From the NCBI GenBank assembly GCA_903866275.1, contig CAIPMU010000014.1:1-64000 (forward strand): a DNA stretch of 64,000 bases, given 5' to 3'. A program made the translations under genes and the position numbers. Origin of the DNA: Vampirovibrio chlorellavorus (GTDB taxonomy: Bacteria > Cyanobacteriota > Vampirovibrionia > Vampirovibrionales > Vampirovibrionaceae). Below are positions 49,963-59,613 of the stretch, one piece after another. Each line of letters starts with the position of its first letter. Position 1 is the first letter of the stretch. The notes beneath the pieces are model-generated. The model was not told the origin of the DNA and searched no databases. It saw only the letters and a list, made by a program, of their open reading frames with translations.

Positions 49963-49981
49963 CACTCGTTCCTGAAAGTTC

Positions 49982-50010
49982 AAAAACGGACACCTCCGGG
50001 TGTCCGTTTT
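49982..50010 (+). terminator. Rho-independent terminator
   Basis: AAAACGGACACC-TCCG-GGTGTCCGTTTT after the symporter stop. Confidence 0.9.
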
Positions 50011-50153
50011 GTATTAGAGCCTGAGCATTGGCGCGACTGGGGCTGCTTCTGATAAACTGAGGCAGGCTGACTTGTGTCTGGCGGTTCTTCCAGCGACAAT
50101 AAATAGAGTCGCCCCTTAAACAGATATATACAGGTATAAAGGAAGCCCAGCCC

Positions 50154-51023
50154 ATGACCCAATCCACAACCTCCCAGATTTTGGACGGTAAGCAAGTATC
50201 CCAACAGGTGGTGGAGGGCCTTAGTCAGGAATTGCAGGCTATTCATGCCAGCGGTGCGGTGATACCCAAGCTGGTGGTGGTTTTGGTGGGCGACGATCCG
50301 GCCAGTCAGGTGTATGTGGGTAAAAAGGCAAAAATGGCCCAAAAAATCGGCATGCTGTCCGAGTTGCTGACCTTTCCCGCTGACTTGAGCCAAGGCGAGT
50401 TGCTCGCAGTGATTCATCGCCTGAATACGGATGCGTCGGTGCATGGTATTCTGGTGCAATTGCCCTTGCCGAAGCATCTGGATACGCTGGCGGTGATTAC
50501 GGCGGTCGATCCGAAAAAGGATGTCGACGGGTTGCACCCTTTGAATCTGGGGTTGCTGTTGACCGGGGATCCGCTGGCTTGCAAGCCATGTACACCGGCT
50601 GGGGTAATCACTTTGCTGAAAGCGTATGATGTTCCTTTGGCCGGTAAACATGCCGTGGTGTTGGGGCGTTCCAACATTGTGGGCAAGCCGATGGGCTTGC
50701 TGTTGCTTCAGGAAAACGCCACGGTGAGCTATTGCCACAGCAAAACCCCGGATTTAGCGGCGTTTACCCGCCAGGCCGATATTCTGGTGGCTGCGGTGGG
50801 GGTGCCCAAGCTGGTGACTGCTGAATTCGTCAAGCCGGGCGCAACCGTGGTGGATGTGGGCATCAACCGGCTGGATGGTAAGCTGGTCGGTGATGTCGAT
50901 TTTGAGAGTGTGGTAGAACAGGCGGGTTATATTACCCCGGTTCCTGGTGGTGTAGGCCCCATGACCATTGCCACTTTAATGGCCAACACGCTGGCCCTCT
51001 ATAAGCGGAGCTTACGCGCCTAG
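50154..51023 (+). CDS. folD: Methylenetetrahydrofolate dehydrogenase/cyclohydrolase
   Basis: [88 protein letters not shown]. Confidence 0.98.
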   Translation: MTQSTTSQILDGKQVSQQVVEGLSQELQAIHASGAVIPKLVVVLVGDDPASQVYVGKKAKMAQKIGMLSELLTFPADLSQGELLAVIHRLNTDASVHGILVQLPLPKHLDTLAVITAVDPKKDVDGLHPLNLGLLLTGDPLACKPCTPAGVITLLKAYDVPLAGKHAVVLGRSNIVGKPMGLLLLQENATVSYCHSKTPDLAAFTRQADILVAAVGVPKLVTAEFVKPGATVVDVGINRLDGKLVGDVDFESVVEQAGYITPVPGGVGPMTIATLMANTLALYKRSLRA

Positions 51024-51161
51024 ATTTTTGCTTTCAAAAAGGGCAGATCGATCCGGCTGGAAGGCTATCAGGACGGGCCTCTGAGGACAAAAATGGGGGT
51101 TTGTGCTATAGTGACCCCAACAGAAGGATACTCAACTGGTTTGTATTGAGAGGAGGCCATC

Positions 51162-51758
51162 ATGCCTGTAACCCAAGTAAAGCCCTATGAGGCCAAAACA
51201 TTCAGCCTGCAGCTCGACGGGATTTCCGCCGAACAGCTGGAACAGCACTACAAGCTGTACCAAGGGTATGTGACCAACACGAACGTGTTGAACGATAAAA
51301 TTGCCGAACTGCGCGAAGCGGGCAAAGTGGGCACGCCGGAGTACAACGAACTGCGCCGCCGCTTTGGCTTTGAGTACGACGGGATGCGTCTGCACGAGTA
51401 CTACTTCGACAACCTGATCGCCAATGGCGGGGCTGCCCCCACCAGCGGCAAACTGGCCGAACTGCTGAAAGAAAACTTTGGCAGCGTGGAAGCCTTTGAA
51501 GCGGATTTCCGGGCCACGGGCCTGATGCGCGGCATCGGCTGGGCCATTCTGTATCAGGATCCCAACAATGGCCGTCTGCAAAACTTCTGGATCACGGATC
51601 ATGAATTCGGCCACCCGGCTGGCTTCACCCCGATCCTGGTGATGGACGTGTGGGAACACGCCTACTGCGTGGACTTCAAACCCACCGAGCGCGCCAAATA
51701 CATCGACGCCTTCTTCCGGAACATCAACTGGAAAGCGGTTGAGTCCCGTCTGAAGTAG
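51162..51758 (+). CDS. Superoxide dismutase (Fe/Mn family)
   Basis: EQHYKLYQGYVTNTN, MRLHEYYFDNL, PILVMDVWEHAYCVDF metal ligands (H, H, D, H). Confidence 0.92.
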   Translation: MPVTQVKPYEAKTFSLQLDGISAEQLEQHYKLYQGYVTNTNVLNDKIAELREAGKVGTPEYNELRRRFGFEYDGMRLHEYYFDNLIANGGAAPTSGKLAELLKENFGSVEAFEADFRATGLMRGIGWAILYQDPNNGRLQNFWITDHEFGHPAGFTPILVMDVWEHAYCVDFKPTERAKYIDAFFRNINWKAVESRLK

Positions 51759-51784
51759 ACCCTGTAGGTCATTCAAAAAAATCA

Positions 51785-51819
51785 AAAACGCCCTGATTCC
51801 AATTGAGTCAGGGCGTTTT
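51785..51819 (+). terminator. Rho-independent terminator after superoxide dismutase
   Basis: AAAACGCCCTGA...TCAGGGCGTTTT. Confidence 0.9.
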
Positions 51820-51883
51820 CTTACGTCTGGTTTTACAGCAAGCCTTTAAAGCGTTCCATCAAAAAAAGTTTGCCCTCTCTCCA

Positions 51884-52018
51884 AAAAGAGGCAAAGCCTC
51901 TTTTCCTAAGCAAAAAAGCGCATCTACAACCCACTAGAAAAACGATCTCTGGCGGGGTTTGGGGGGCGCCAGCTGCCCCCCAAATGGAGGGAGTTTGAGG
52001 GAGGCTAGCCTCCCTCAA
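51884..52018. repeat. Cluster of three strong hairpins/palindromes downstream of mlaD
   Basis: AAAAGAGGC-AAA-GCCTCTTTT (51884-51904); TTTGGGGGGC-GCCAGCT-GCCCCCCAAA (51958-51984); perfect 24-bp palindrome TTGAGGGAGGCTAGCCTCCCTCAA (51995-52018). Confidence 0.8.
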
Positions 52019-52034
52019 GTCCACCAGCTACAAA

Positions 52035-53411
52035 TTAAAACAACAGCTTAAACAGCGTAAAATGCCCATTAAACTTACGCGAGAGTTGTTTCAAATTCTG
52101 GGCGCTGGCGCGGGTATCGCTCAGGATGGCTTGAATTTCCTGATTTTTGTTGCCGTCGGTCAGCTGGTTGACGTTGTTCATCACGGCATCCAGTTTGTTC
52201 AGGGAGACATCCAGCTGGGTGACAATATGGCCCATTCTATTTTGCAAATCCTGATCCTGGGCGGTTTTACGCAGGGTGAGCATCAGCTGGGAGGCATTGC
52301 GCGAGGTATCGCGGGTATTCACAATGGTTTCTTTCAGGGCGGGGTCGTTCAAGAGACTTTGCATGGCATCAGAGGACTGGCGCAGGGACACAATGGTTTC
52401 CTGAACTTCCTGCTTGAGCTTGGGATCGCCGATGAGGGCGTTTACGTTTTTGCTGACGGTGGAGACATCCTGCATGAGGTGCTGACTGACGCCCACCAGA
52501 CTGCTCAGGTCTTCGCGGGTACTTTTGAAGAGGAGGTTGGCGTTTTCCATGACTTCACCGGCGCGAGCGGTTAACACTTCGGTGTTTTTAATGGTGCCGT
52601 GCAGGCTATCAATGGTTTCATCGGAAAGAAGCTGGTTGATCTTGTCGTTGGTCAGCTTCAGGGCCACTGCGGACTCCATTTGGATGTCCATAAAGCGCTT
52701 GAAGCGCATGGGGTCTTCCACGGTGTAAACCAGATCGCGATCCGGGGCTTTGGCGACGACGGGTTCGCGAGGGAGAATGCGTAAATAGTATTGCCCAGCC
52801 TGATCCACGGTTAACTCAAACAGGGGATCTTCCGGCATTTCCGCGCCCGGCAGGGTAATCAGGTAAGACAACCGGTAGCGAACCAGATTGTTGTCTTTGG
52901 TTTTTTCCACATGCTTGACACTGCCGACTTGCTTATAGCCGGTTTCATACAGGAACTTGACCGGGATGCCTTCCACGATGGCTTTGGCAGGTTCTTTAAA
53001 GGTGGTTAAGGTTACCTGATGCAGTTGGGGCGGCGTGATTTCCATAAACTGTTCGCCGATGAGGCCCGATTGCTCGATGGAGAGGCGGGAGCCTTTGGGG
53101 ATTTGCAGGTGCAGATCCTTGTTGATGGAAAAGCTGACATCCACATAGTAGTTGTTATCCTTGTACACTGGGGTAATGTCGGTGACAGTGCCGACTCGAA
53201 TCCCCATCATCTGCACGACGGAGCCTTCTCGCATGCCGTTGACGTCGTGGAAGCGTACAGTTTCCTTCGGGCCGTTGGCCACCCCCCAGCCGCGCAGCCA
53301 GATAAATGAGAACACCAGCAAACTGATGCTCAATAGGGTGAGAACCCCCACCTTGACCGTTGCCGTGCGTTGTTTTGCTGCGATGCTCATGAACCGTAAG
53401 CTGTATTCCAT
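52035..53411 (-). CDS. mlaD: MCE-family (MlaD-like) lipid transport protein
   Basis: N-terminal TM; VRFHDVNGMREGSVVQMMGIRVGTVTDI, GSRLSIEQSGLIGEQFMEITPP; coiled-coil tail. Confidence 0.92.
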   Translation of the reverse strand: MEYSLRFMSIAAKQRTATVKVGVLTLLSISLLVFSFIWLRGWGVANGPKETVRFHDVNGMREGSVVQMMGIRVGTVTDITPVYKDNNYYVDVSFSINKDLHLQIPKGSRLSIEQSGLIGEQFMEITPPQLHQVTLTTFKEPAKAIVEGIPVKFLYETGYKQVGSVKHVEKTKDNNLVRYRLSYLITLPGAEMPEDPLFELTVDQAGQYYLRILPREPVVAKAPDRDLVYTVEDPMRFKRFMDIQMESAVALKLTNDKINQLLSDETIDSLHGTIKNTEVLTARAGEVMENANLLFKSTREDLSSLVGVSQHLMQDVSTVSKNVNALIGDPKLKQEVQETIVSLRQSSDAMQSLLNDPALKETIVNTRDTSRNASQLMLTLRKTAQDQDLQNRMGHIVTQLDVSLNKLDAVMNNVNQLTDGNKNQEIQAILSDTRASAQNLKQLSRKFNGHFTLFKLLF

Positions 53412-53500
53412 CCGACGGATAATAGGGTCATTATACCTTTAAACACCGATTGGCGCACGGTATAGCCGGGATGCGCCTGTGCTGTGGCTTTTTTGCCTGT

Positions 53501-54310
53501 TTAATGCTGCTCCAGGGCCATAGGGCCTTTCAGACTGGCGTGTGCAAATTGCTGAGCATAAGCATTATCGGTGCTCATCAGTTCCTTGGGGGTGCCAGTC
53601 CATTGCACTTCGCCCTCGTGAAGCAGAATCACGCGATCGGTGCGGTTGATGGTGGAGAACTGGTGCGTGACCACCACGCTGGCCGCGTTCAACTCATCGC
53701 GGAGCTTGCGAATGTAATCTTCAATCACGGTCGAAGCAATGGGGTCGAGTCCTGCGGTGGGCTCATCGTAGAGAATAATGCGGGGGTTGCTGACAATGGC
53801 GCGGGCAAAGCTGACCCGTTTTTTCATCCCGCCCGAGAGGGAGTTGGGGTACTGGTCTTCGATGCCTTCCAACCCAACCATACGCAGCTTTTCCGCCACA
53901 ATGTCCCGAATTTCAGCCACTGAATACTTTTTGCGACGCTGGGCACCTTGCCCCAAGGCTTTTTCATAGTCGCCGTCCGGGCGTTCCAGCAGGGAGAAAG
54001 CAACGTTCTCCAAAACGGTCAGGGAGTCAAACAGGGCGGAATACTGGAAGACCAGGCTGTAATTGGGATTAGACAAATGAACTTCACCCACATCCGGGGT
54101 TTCCAGCCCGCTGATGATGCGTAAGAGTGTGCTTTTACCGCATCCGCTGACCCCGATAATGCCCAAGGTTTCGTGCGCCTTGACCTCAAAGCTGATGTCC
54201 TTGAGGACGGGGCGGCCCCCAAAGGACTTGCCCACATGCGAGACCTGAATCAGGACTTCGCCGTCGCGGGGGTTCTCATTCTGGACTTCAAACTGTTCTT
54301 CTTCGGTCAT
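53501..54310 (-). CDS. mlaF: MlaF-like ABC transporter ATP-binding protein
   Basis: GVSGCGKSTLLRIISGLETP, SLSGGMKKRVSFARAIVSNPRIILYDEPTAGLDPIAS. Confidence 0.95.
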   Translation of the reverse strand: MTEEEQFEVQNENPRDGEVLIQVSHVGKSFGGRPVLKDISFEVKAHETLGIIGVSGCGKSTLLRIISGLETPDVGEVHLSNPNYSLVFQYSALFDSLTVLENVAFSLLERPDGDYEKALGQGAQRRKKYSVAEIRDIVAEKLRMVGLEGIEDQYPNSLSGGMKKRVSFARAIVSNPRIILYDEPTAGLDPIASTVIEDYIRKLRDELNAASVVVTHQFSTINRTDRVILLHEGEVQWTGTPKELMSTDNAYAQQFAHASLKGPMALEQH

Positions 54311-54311
54311 T

Positions 54312-55148
54312 TTAGCTGCGGGTTCCGTAAATCATATAGGTTAGCACATAGTCCATCAGGGCCATCAGGATGAACGACCAGACCACGGCTCGGGTGGTGG
54401 CCAGACCCACTTCCCGCGAACCTCCCGTGGTGTTTATGCCAATGGTGGTGGACATAATAAAGATGATAAAGCCAAACACCCCGGACTTCAGGAGCATGGC
54501 CACCAGATCCTTGGTTTGGGTCTGTGTCCAGACTGAATCCAGATACTGCCCGTAACTCACCCCGGCCAGCAGATTGCTGACCAGCATGCCGCCCATAATG
54601 CCGGCAAAGGCGGTAATAATGTTCATCAGCGGCAGAGCCACGATCCCGGCCAATACGCGGGGCATGACCAGATAGCGAATCGGGCTGACGTGCAGTACTT
54701 CCAGTGCGCTGACCTGGCTCGTGATTTGCATGGCGCTGAGTTCAGCAGCGTAGGCCGAGCCGGCCATGGCGATCACGGCAAAGGCGGTCATAATCGGGGC
54801 CAATTCCCGGATTAAGGCCATCGATACCAGCGCGCCCACATAATCGCCCGCGCCCTGATTGACCATCTCCTTGGCAATTTGCAGGGAGATGACCATGCCG
54901 GCAAAAATGGTCATAATCAGTGAAATGCCCAGCGTATCAATGCCTACAAAAGCCAGTTGTTGCAAGAAGTGCCTAAAGTTGAACTGTCCGGTGGCGATAA
55001 AGCGAATCACCTGGGCGCTGTACTGTACCGCGCTGCCGATGGTATCCAGTAAAAAACGCCACTCCCATTTCACCGCGGCCAAGGCTTTGCGGGTGTAGGG
55101 AAAGAGCACCATTTTTTCAGGCGGTGGCGTTAATTCTGGTGTGGTCAT
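54312..55148 (-). CDS. mlaE: MlaE-like ABC transporter permease
   Basis: GMVISLQIAKEMVNQGAGDYVGALVSMALIRELAPIMTAFAVIAMAGSAYAAELSAMQITSQVSALEVL. Confidence 0.95.
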   Translation of the reverse strand: MTTPELTPPPEKMVLFPYTRKALAAVKWEWRFLLDTIGSAVQYSAQVIRFIATGQFNFRHFLQQLAFVGIDTLGISLIMTIFAGMVISLQIAKEMVNQGAGDYVGALVSMALIRELAPIMTAFAVIAMAGSAYAAELSAMQITSQVSALEVLHVSPIRYLVMPRVLAGIVALPLMNIITAFAGIMGGMLVSNLLAGVSYGQYLDSVWTQTQTKDLVAMLLKSGVFGFIIFIMSTTIGINTTGGSREVGLATTRAVVWSFILMALMDYVLTYMIYGTRS

Positions 55149-55233
55149 GTATTTATTCTAACCGTTGCGGGCCTGAATCCCCAACACCCGATTCTATGTG
55201 CTTGGGTTGAGGGCACTGTTTCCGGGCTGGGAG

Positions 55234-56196
55234 TTATCCCACCAGCGCTTTTTGCAGGAGTACCAATAAAAAGACGCCGAGGCTGATTTTGCCGTTGATG
55301 TTAAAGAAGGCTTCGTTCACCTTCTCCAGCCGGATGGGCGTTTGCCCGTCGCCTTGAATCAGGCGATGTTCATAGATCAACATCCCGGCGGTCATGGCGA
55401 TGGCTACCCAGAAAAAGCCACTGGTTTGTGGGGACAGCAGCGCAAACAGGATCAGTAGGCCCACAGTCAGCGCATGAAAAATCCGGCTGACGGCCAAGGC
55501 CCGGTTCAGGCCCAAAGCCACGGGGATGCTTTTCAGGCCCGCCTGCTGATCAAAGCCGTAATCCTGACAGGCATAAATAATATCGAAGCCGGCCACCCAA
55601 AAGACGATGGCCCAGCCGAAAATCACCGGCAGCCAGGTGAGTTGCCCGGTGACCGCCAGCCATCCCCCCACTGCCGAAGAACCCAGCGCCACCCCCAGCA
55701 CCAAGTGGGCCAGCGGCGAGAAAAGCTTCATATAGGAATAGATGGTGAGCACCAAAAAAGCCACCGGCAACAATTGGCGACAGATCACGGGCAGCTGAAA
55801 CGTTGCGCCCACCAAGAGCGCCGCCGCAGCCAGAATCAAGGCCCAGGCCTCTCCGGTTTTCACTCGGCCTGCGGGCATGGAGCGGTTTTGCGTGCGTGGG
55901 TTTTTCCCGTCAATGCGGGTATCAATCAGGCGGTTTAGGCCCATCGCGTAAGTGCGCCCACCCACCATGGCCAAGACGATCCATAATACAGTGTGCCATG
56001 CTGGCCACTGGTGCAAGGGCGTGGCCAGCAACATCGCCGATAAGGCGAAGGGCAGCGCAAAAATGGTGTGCTCAAACTTGACCAGTTCGGCGTATTCGGC
56101 AATTCTGGCCCTCAGGCCAGTGGGCACGGGATGGACGTTTGGCGGCGTATAGGTCGACGGGGTGTCAGAAGCGGGTTGGGTCACAGGACTTTCCAA
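55234..56196 (-). CDS. ubiA: UbiA-family prenyltransferase (4-hydroxybenzoate octaprenyltransferase-like)
   Basis: GMNRLIDTRIDGKNPRTQNRSMPAGR, DIIYACQDYGFDQQAGLKSIPVALG. Confidence 0.94.
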   Translation of the reverse strand: MESPVTQPASDTPSTYTPPNVHPVPTGLRARIAEYAELVKFEHTIFALPFALSAMLLATPLHQWPAWHTVLWIVLAMVGGRTYAMGLNRLIDTRIDGKNPRTQNRSMPAGRVKTGEAWALILAAAALLVGATFQLPVICRQLLPVAFLVLTIYSYMKLFSPLAHLVLGVALGSSAVGGWLAVTGQLTWLPVIFGWAIVFWVAGFDIIYACQDYGFDQQAGLKSIPVALGLNRALAVSRIFHALTVGLLILFALLSPQTSGFFWVAIAMTAGMLIYEHRLIQGDGQTPIRLEKVNEAFFNINGKISLGVFLLVLLQKALVG

Positions 56197-56292
56197 TCTG
56201 CCGGGCAGTGCCTGAACGGCAACAGTTATTGTAAAATAGTGACCATATTTTAGGCATAAAGTGCGTTAAGGTGAAAGACGGAGCGTAACGGT

Positions 56293-57465
56293 ATGAACTG
56301 GATGCGTTGGAATGCACAACTGCGTCAGGCGGCCAAACTGCTGGGGTTTTCTTTTTCGGTCTGCCTGTTAAGTCTGTTGATGAGTTGTATGATCCAGTGG
56401 CCCTTAACCCCTCAGGGGCAGCCTGCTAGTGGGCTTCCTGCCGTGCTGGCCGCCGGAGAATTCACTGCCCTGTTGCCTCAAGAGAAGATTAACATCGCCG
56501 TGTATAAGCAAGTCAGTCCGGCGGTGGTCAACATCAGCAGCACCGTGCTGGCCGTGGATGTGTTTTCCAATGTGATCCCCGAAGAGGGTGCGGGTTCAGG
56601 CATCATTCTGACGCCCGACGGGTATATTCTCACCAACGCGCACGTGGTGGCCGACGCTCAGAAGCTGGAAGTCATGCTGCTGAACGGCAAAACTTACAAG
56701 GCCAAGCTCGTTGGTGGTGATGTCAGTCGCGATGTGGCCCTGATCAAGATTGATCCAGGCACCGTGAAACTGCCCACCATCAGCTTGGGCGATTCCTCAC
56801 ACTTGCAGGTGGGGCAGATGGTCTATGCCATCGGCAACCCTTTTGGCCTGAACAGTACCCTCACCACGGGTGTGATTAGCAGTCTGGGCCGGACGTTAAA
56901 GGCACAAAATGGTCGCCTGATGGAAAATATCATCCAGACCGATGCGGCCATTAACCCCGGCAACTCCGGCGGCCCACTCCTTAATAGTGCGGGCCAGCTG
57001 ATTGGTATTAATACAGCTATTTTCAGCCCCTCGGGGAGCAATGCGGGCATTGGCTTTGCCATTCCGGTTAATTCCGCTCGTCGCATCGCGCAAGATCTTA
57101 TTGCCACCGGGCATGTGGTTCGGCCCTATCTGGGGATTGAAATTGGGCTGGAAATTACCCCGCAAATCGCGGAAGCCTTGAGTTTGACCACCCAGCAAGG
57201 GCTGACCATTGCGCGTGTCCTGAAAGGGGCGCCTGCTGAAAAGGCTGGCCTGCATGGGGCCGGTAAAGTGCTGGTCCTCGGTAACCGACAAATCCCCGTG
57301 GGGGGTGATATTATTGTGGCTTATGATGGTCAGCCGGCTACCAGCGCAGAGCGCTTCATGAATTACATCGAATCCAAACGCCCCGGCGATTCAGTGCGCT
57401 TCAGCATCAATCGGAACGGTCAACTCCTGACCATCTCCCTCAAGCTGGAAGAGCGTCCTCGATAG
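56293..57465 (+). CDS. HtrA/Deg-type S1C serine protease with PDZ domain
   Basis: ILTNAHVVADA (His), DVALIKID (Asp), NPGNSGGPLLN (Ser), C-terminal PDZ. Confidence 0.96.
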   Translation: MNWMRWNAQLRQAAKLLGFSFSVCLLSLLMSCMIQWPLTPQGQPASGLPAVLAAGEFTALLPQEKINIAVYKQVSPAVVNISSTVLAVDVFSNVIPEEGAGSGIILTPDGYILTNAHVVADAQKLEVMLLNGKTYKAKLVGGDVSRDVALIKIDPGTVKLPTISLGDSSHLQVGQMVYAIGNPFGLNSTLTTGVISSLGRTLKAQNGRLMENIIQTDAAINPGNSGGPLLNSAGQLIGINTAIFSPSGSNAGIGFAIPVNSARRIAQDLIATGHVVRPYLGIEIGLEITPQIAEALSLTTQQGLTIARVLKGAPAEKAGLHGAGKVLVLGNRQIPVGGDIIVAYDGQPATSAERFMNYIESKRPGDSVRFSINRNGQLLTISLKLEERPR

Positions 57466-57537
57466 TCAGTGTGATTTTAGTTTCCCCGGTTGAATCCCTT
57501 CAGTTTAGTGCCCTCTCAGGAAGGAAACCGCCCGATT

Positions 57538-58257
57538 ATGGCGAAAATCATCGTCGTCGATGACGACCCCTCGATTCAAACCCTGATTCGGGTCAATCTG
57601 GAGATGCAGGGGTATCAGGCACTCACGGCCAACGATGGCGTGGAAGGCTACGCCCTGATTCAGCAGGAAACCCCGGATTTGATCATTCTGGATGTGATGA
57701 TGCCCAATATGGACGGGTATAGCGTTTGCCAGCGGGTGCGCAAAAATCCGGGACTGGAGCATATTCCAGTGCTCATGCTGACCGCCCTGGGCGTGGTGGA
57801 AGACAAGGTCAAGGGCTTTGAAGTGGGCGCGGATGATTATCTGGTGAAGCCCTTTGACCTGTCTGAGCTGCAAGTGCGGGTGCGTGCCCTGTTGCGGCGT
57901 TCTGGCAAGCTGCCCAAGTCGGCGGTCAGTCAGGAGATCCTCTCAGTGGGCGATATTACGCTTATTCCCGAGAATTTAGAGGCCAAGATCAAGCAGCATA
58001 TTGTCAAGCTGACCCCCACCGAGTTTGAAATCCTGAACGCCCTGCTGCAAAACCATCATCAGGCCATCGCTTTGGGCAAGTTGCTGCAAGAGGTGTGGGG
58101 TTATTCCCCCGACGATGACGTGGAAACCATCCGGGTGCACGTGCGTCATCTGCGCGCCAAGCTGGAAAAGGTCTCGGATGGGAAGGTTTACATTGAGACC
58201 ATTTACGGCGGCGGCTATCGGCTGATCCCTGAAGGCATGGTCAAAGACAAGCGCTAG
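57538..58257 (+). CDS. OmpR/PhoB-family response regulator
   Basis: MAKIIVVDDDPSIQTLI receiver, DLIILDVMMPNMDGYSV, winged-helix LTPTEFEILNALLQNH...VHVRHLRAKLEK...TIYGGGYRL. Start at 57538 preferred (after AGGAAGGAAA); listed ORF begins 57490. Confidence 0.94.
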   Translation: MAKIIVVDDDPSIQTLIRVNLEMQGYQALTANDGVEGYALIQQETPDLIILDVMMPNMDGYSVCQRVRKNPGLEHIPVLMLTALGVVEDKVKGFEVGADDYLVKPFDLSELQVRVRALLRRSGKLPKSAVSQEILSVGDITLIPENLEAKIKQHIVKLTPTEFEILNALLQNHHQAIALGKLLQEVWGYSPDDDVETIRVHVRHLRAKLEKVSDGKVYIETIYGGGYRLIPEGMVKDKR

Positions 58258-58581
58258 CAGGCTTGGCATTTGGCGCATTTGGTGTATTCTGATGGCCATG
58301 CCATGATGACCCTGTGTTGGCTTTGCCTGTAGATCTTGCTACCGGGCGACAAGTTGACATTGATTTCTGCTTTGGCTACATTAATCATCCAAGAAAGTGT
58401 ATGCTCACTTCCCTTGCCCCCTCGGAAACAGGATTGCAGAAGCGATAAGCCAAACCCCGCAGGCCAGCGGTCAGGCCCGCCCCCGACAAGCCAGATCCGG
58501 GAACACTTCTCATCTCAATCGATTGATCGTGTGAAATTCCCAGTGCAGATTTAACAAAAAACCGTTTTAGGAGGTTATCCC

Positions 58582-58977
58582 TTGCCAACAATCGCTCAAC
58601 TCGTCCGGAAGGAACGGAAAAAGGCCCAGTACAAAACGAAGTCGCCCGCGCTGGCTTCCAACCCGCAAAAACGTGGCGTTTGCACCCGTGTGTACACCAC
58701 GACCCCTAAAAAGCCGAACTCCGCGTTGCGCAAAGTGGCTCGTGTTCGCTTGACCAATGGCTTTGAAGTCACTTCTTACATTCCGGGCGTTGGCCACAAC
58801 CTGCAAGAGCACTCTGTGGTGTTGATTCGTGGCGGTCGGGTTAAGGATTTGCCCGGTGTGCGTTACCACATCATCCGTGGCACCCTGGACGCTGCTGGCG
58901 TGAAAGATCGCAAGCAAAGCCGCAGCAAGTATGGCGCCAAGAAAAATCAGCCTGCTGCTACGGGCAAAAAGAAATAA
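58582..58977 (+). CDS. rpsL: 30S ribosomal protein S12 (TTG start)
   Basis: [56 protein letters not shown] preceded by aggaggt. Confidence 0.98.
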   Translation: MPTIAQLVRKERKKAQYKTKSPALASNPQKRGVCTRVYTTTPKKPNSALRKVARVRLTNGFEVTSYIPGVGHNLQEHSVVLIRGGRVKDLPGVRYHIIRGTLDAAGVKDRKQSRSKYGAKKNQPAATGKKK

Positions 58978-59023
58978 ATTTATTGAAGTCATTCAGAAGT
59001 AAGAAGCAAGGAGTTTTTAGTCT

Positions 59024-59494
59024 ATGTCGCGTCGCTCGAAGCCGAAAAAGCGCATTCCGATGCCAGATCCCCTCTTTAGTGATGTGGAAGTTGCCAAATT
59101 CATCAACCGTTTGATGACTCGCGGCAAGAAAAGCGTTGCTGAACGTATTTTTTACGAGGCAGTCGAATTGCTGGAAGGCAAAACCGAAGACAAAGGCATT
59201 GACGTTTTCCGCAAAGCCTTGCGTAAAGCCAAGCCCTTGGTTCGTGTTAAAGCCCGTCGTGTGGGTGGTTCCACGTATCAGGTGCCTATCGAAGTTCGTG
59301 AAGACGAAGGCTTGGCCATTGGGTCTCGCTGGCTGATTGAATACGCCCGCAAGCGTAAAGGCCGTTCCATGACCGACAAATTGGCGGCGGAATTGCTGGA
59401 TACCTACCGGGGCGCTGGTACGACCGTGAAGAAACGGGAAGACACGCACAAAATGGCGGAAGCCAACAAGGCATTTGCCCACTACCGCTTCTAA
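59024..59494 (+). CDS. rpsG: 30S ribosomal protein S7
   Basis: MSRRSKPKKRIPMPDPLFSD, INRLMTRGKKSVAERIFYEA, GGSTYQVPIEV. Confidence 0.98.
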   Translation: MSRRSKPKKRIPMPDPLFSDVEVAKFINRLMTRGKKSVAERIFYEAVELLEGKTEDKGIDVFRKALRKAKPLVRVKARRVGGSTYQVPIEVREDEGLAIGSRWLIEYARKRKGRSMTDKLAAELLDTYRGAGTTVKKREDTHKMAEANKAFAHYRF

Positions 59495-59613
59495 TTGAAT
59501 TCACTGAGTGACACTTGTCCCCGGGACAGGTGTCATTTGGCTTTTACCCATACTCTCCTCAAGCATTTTGATTCATTACAGCTCTATTTACAGCGACAAA
59601 CGAGGTTTACACC

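Noticed and set aside
49306-49983. 225-aa minus-strand ORF opposite the dicarboxylate symporter
   Set aside because: Antisense artefact; the plus-strand protein is unambiguous.
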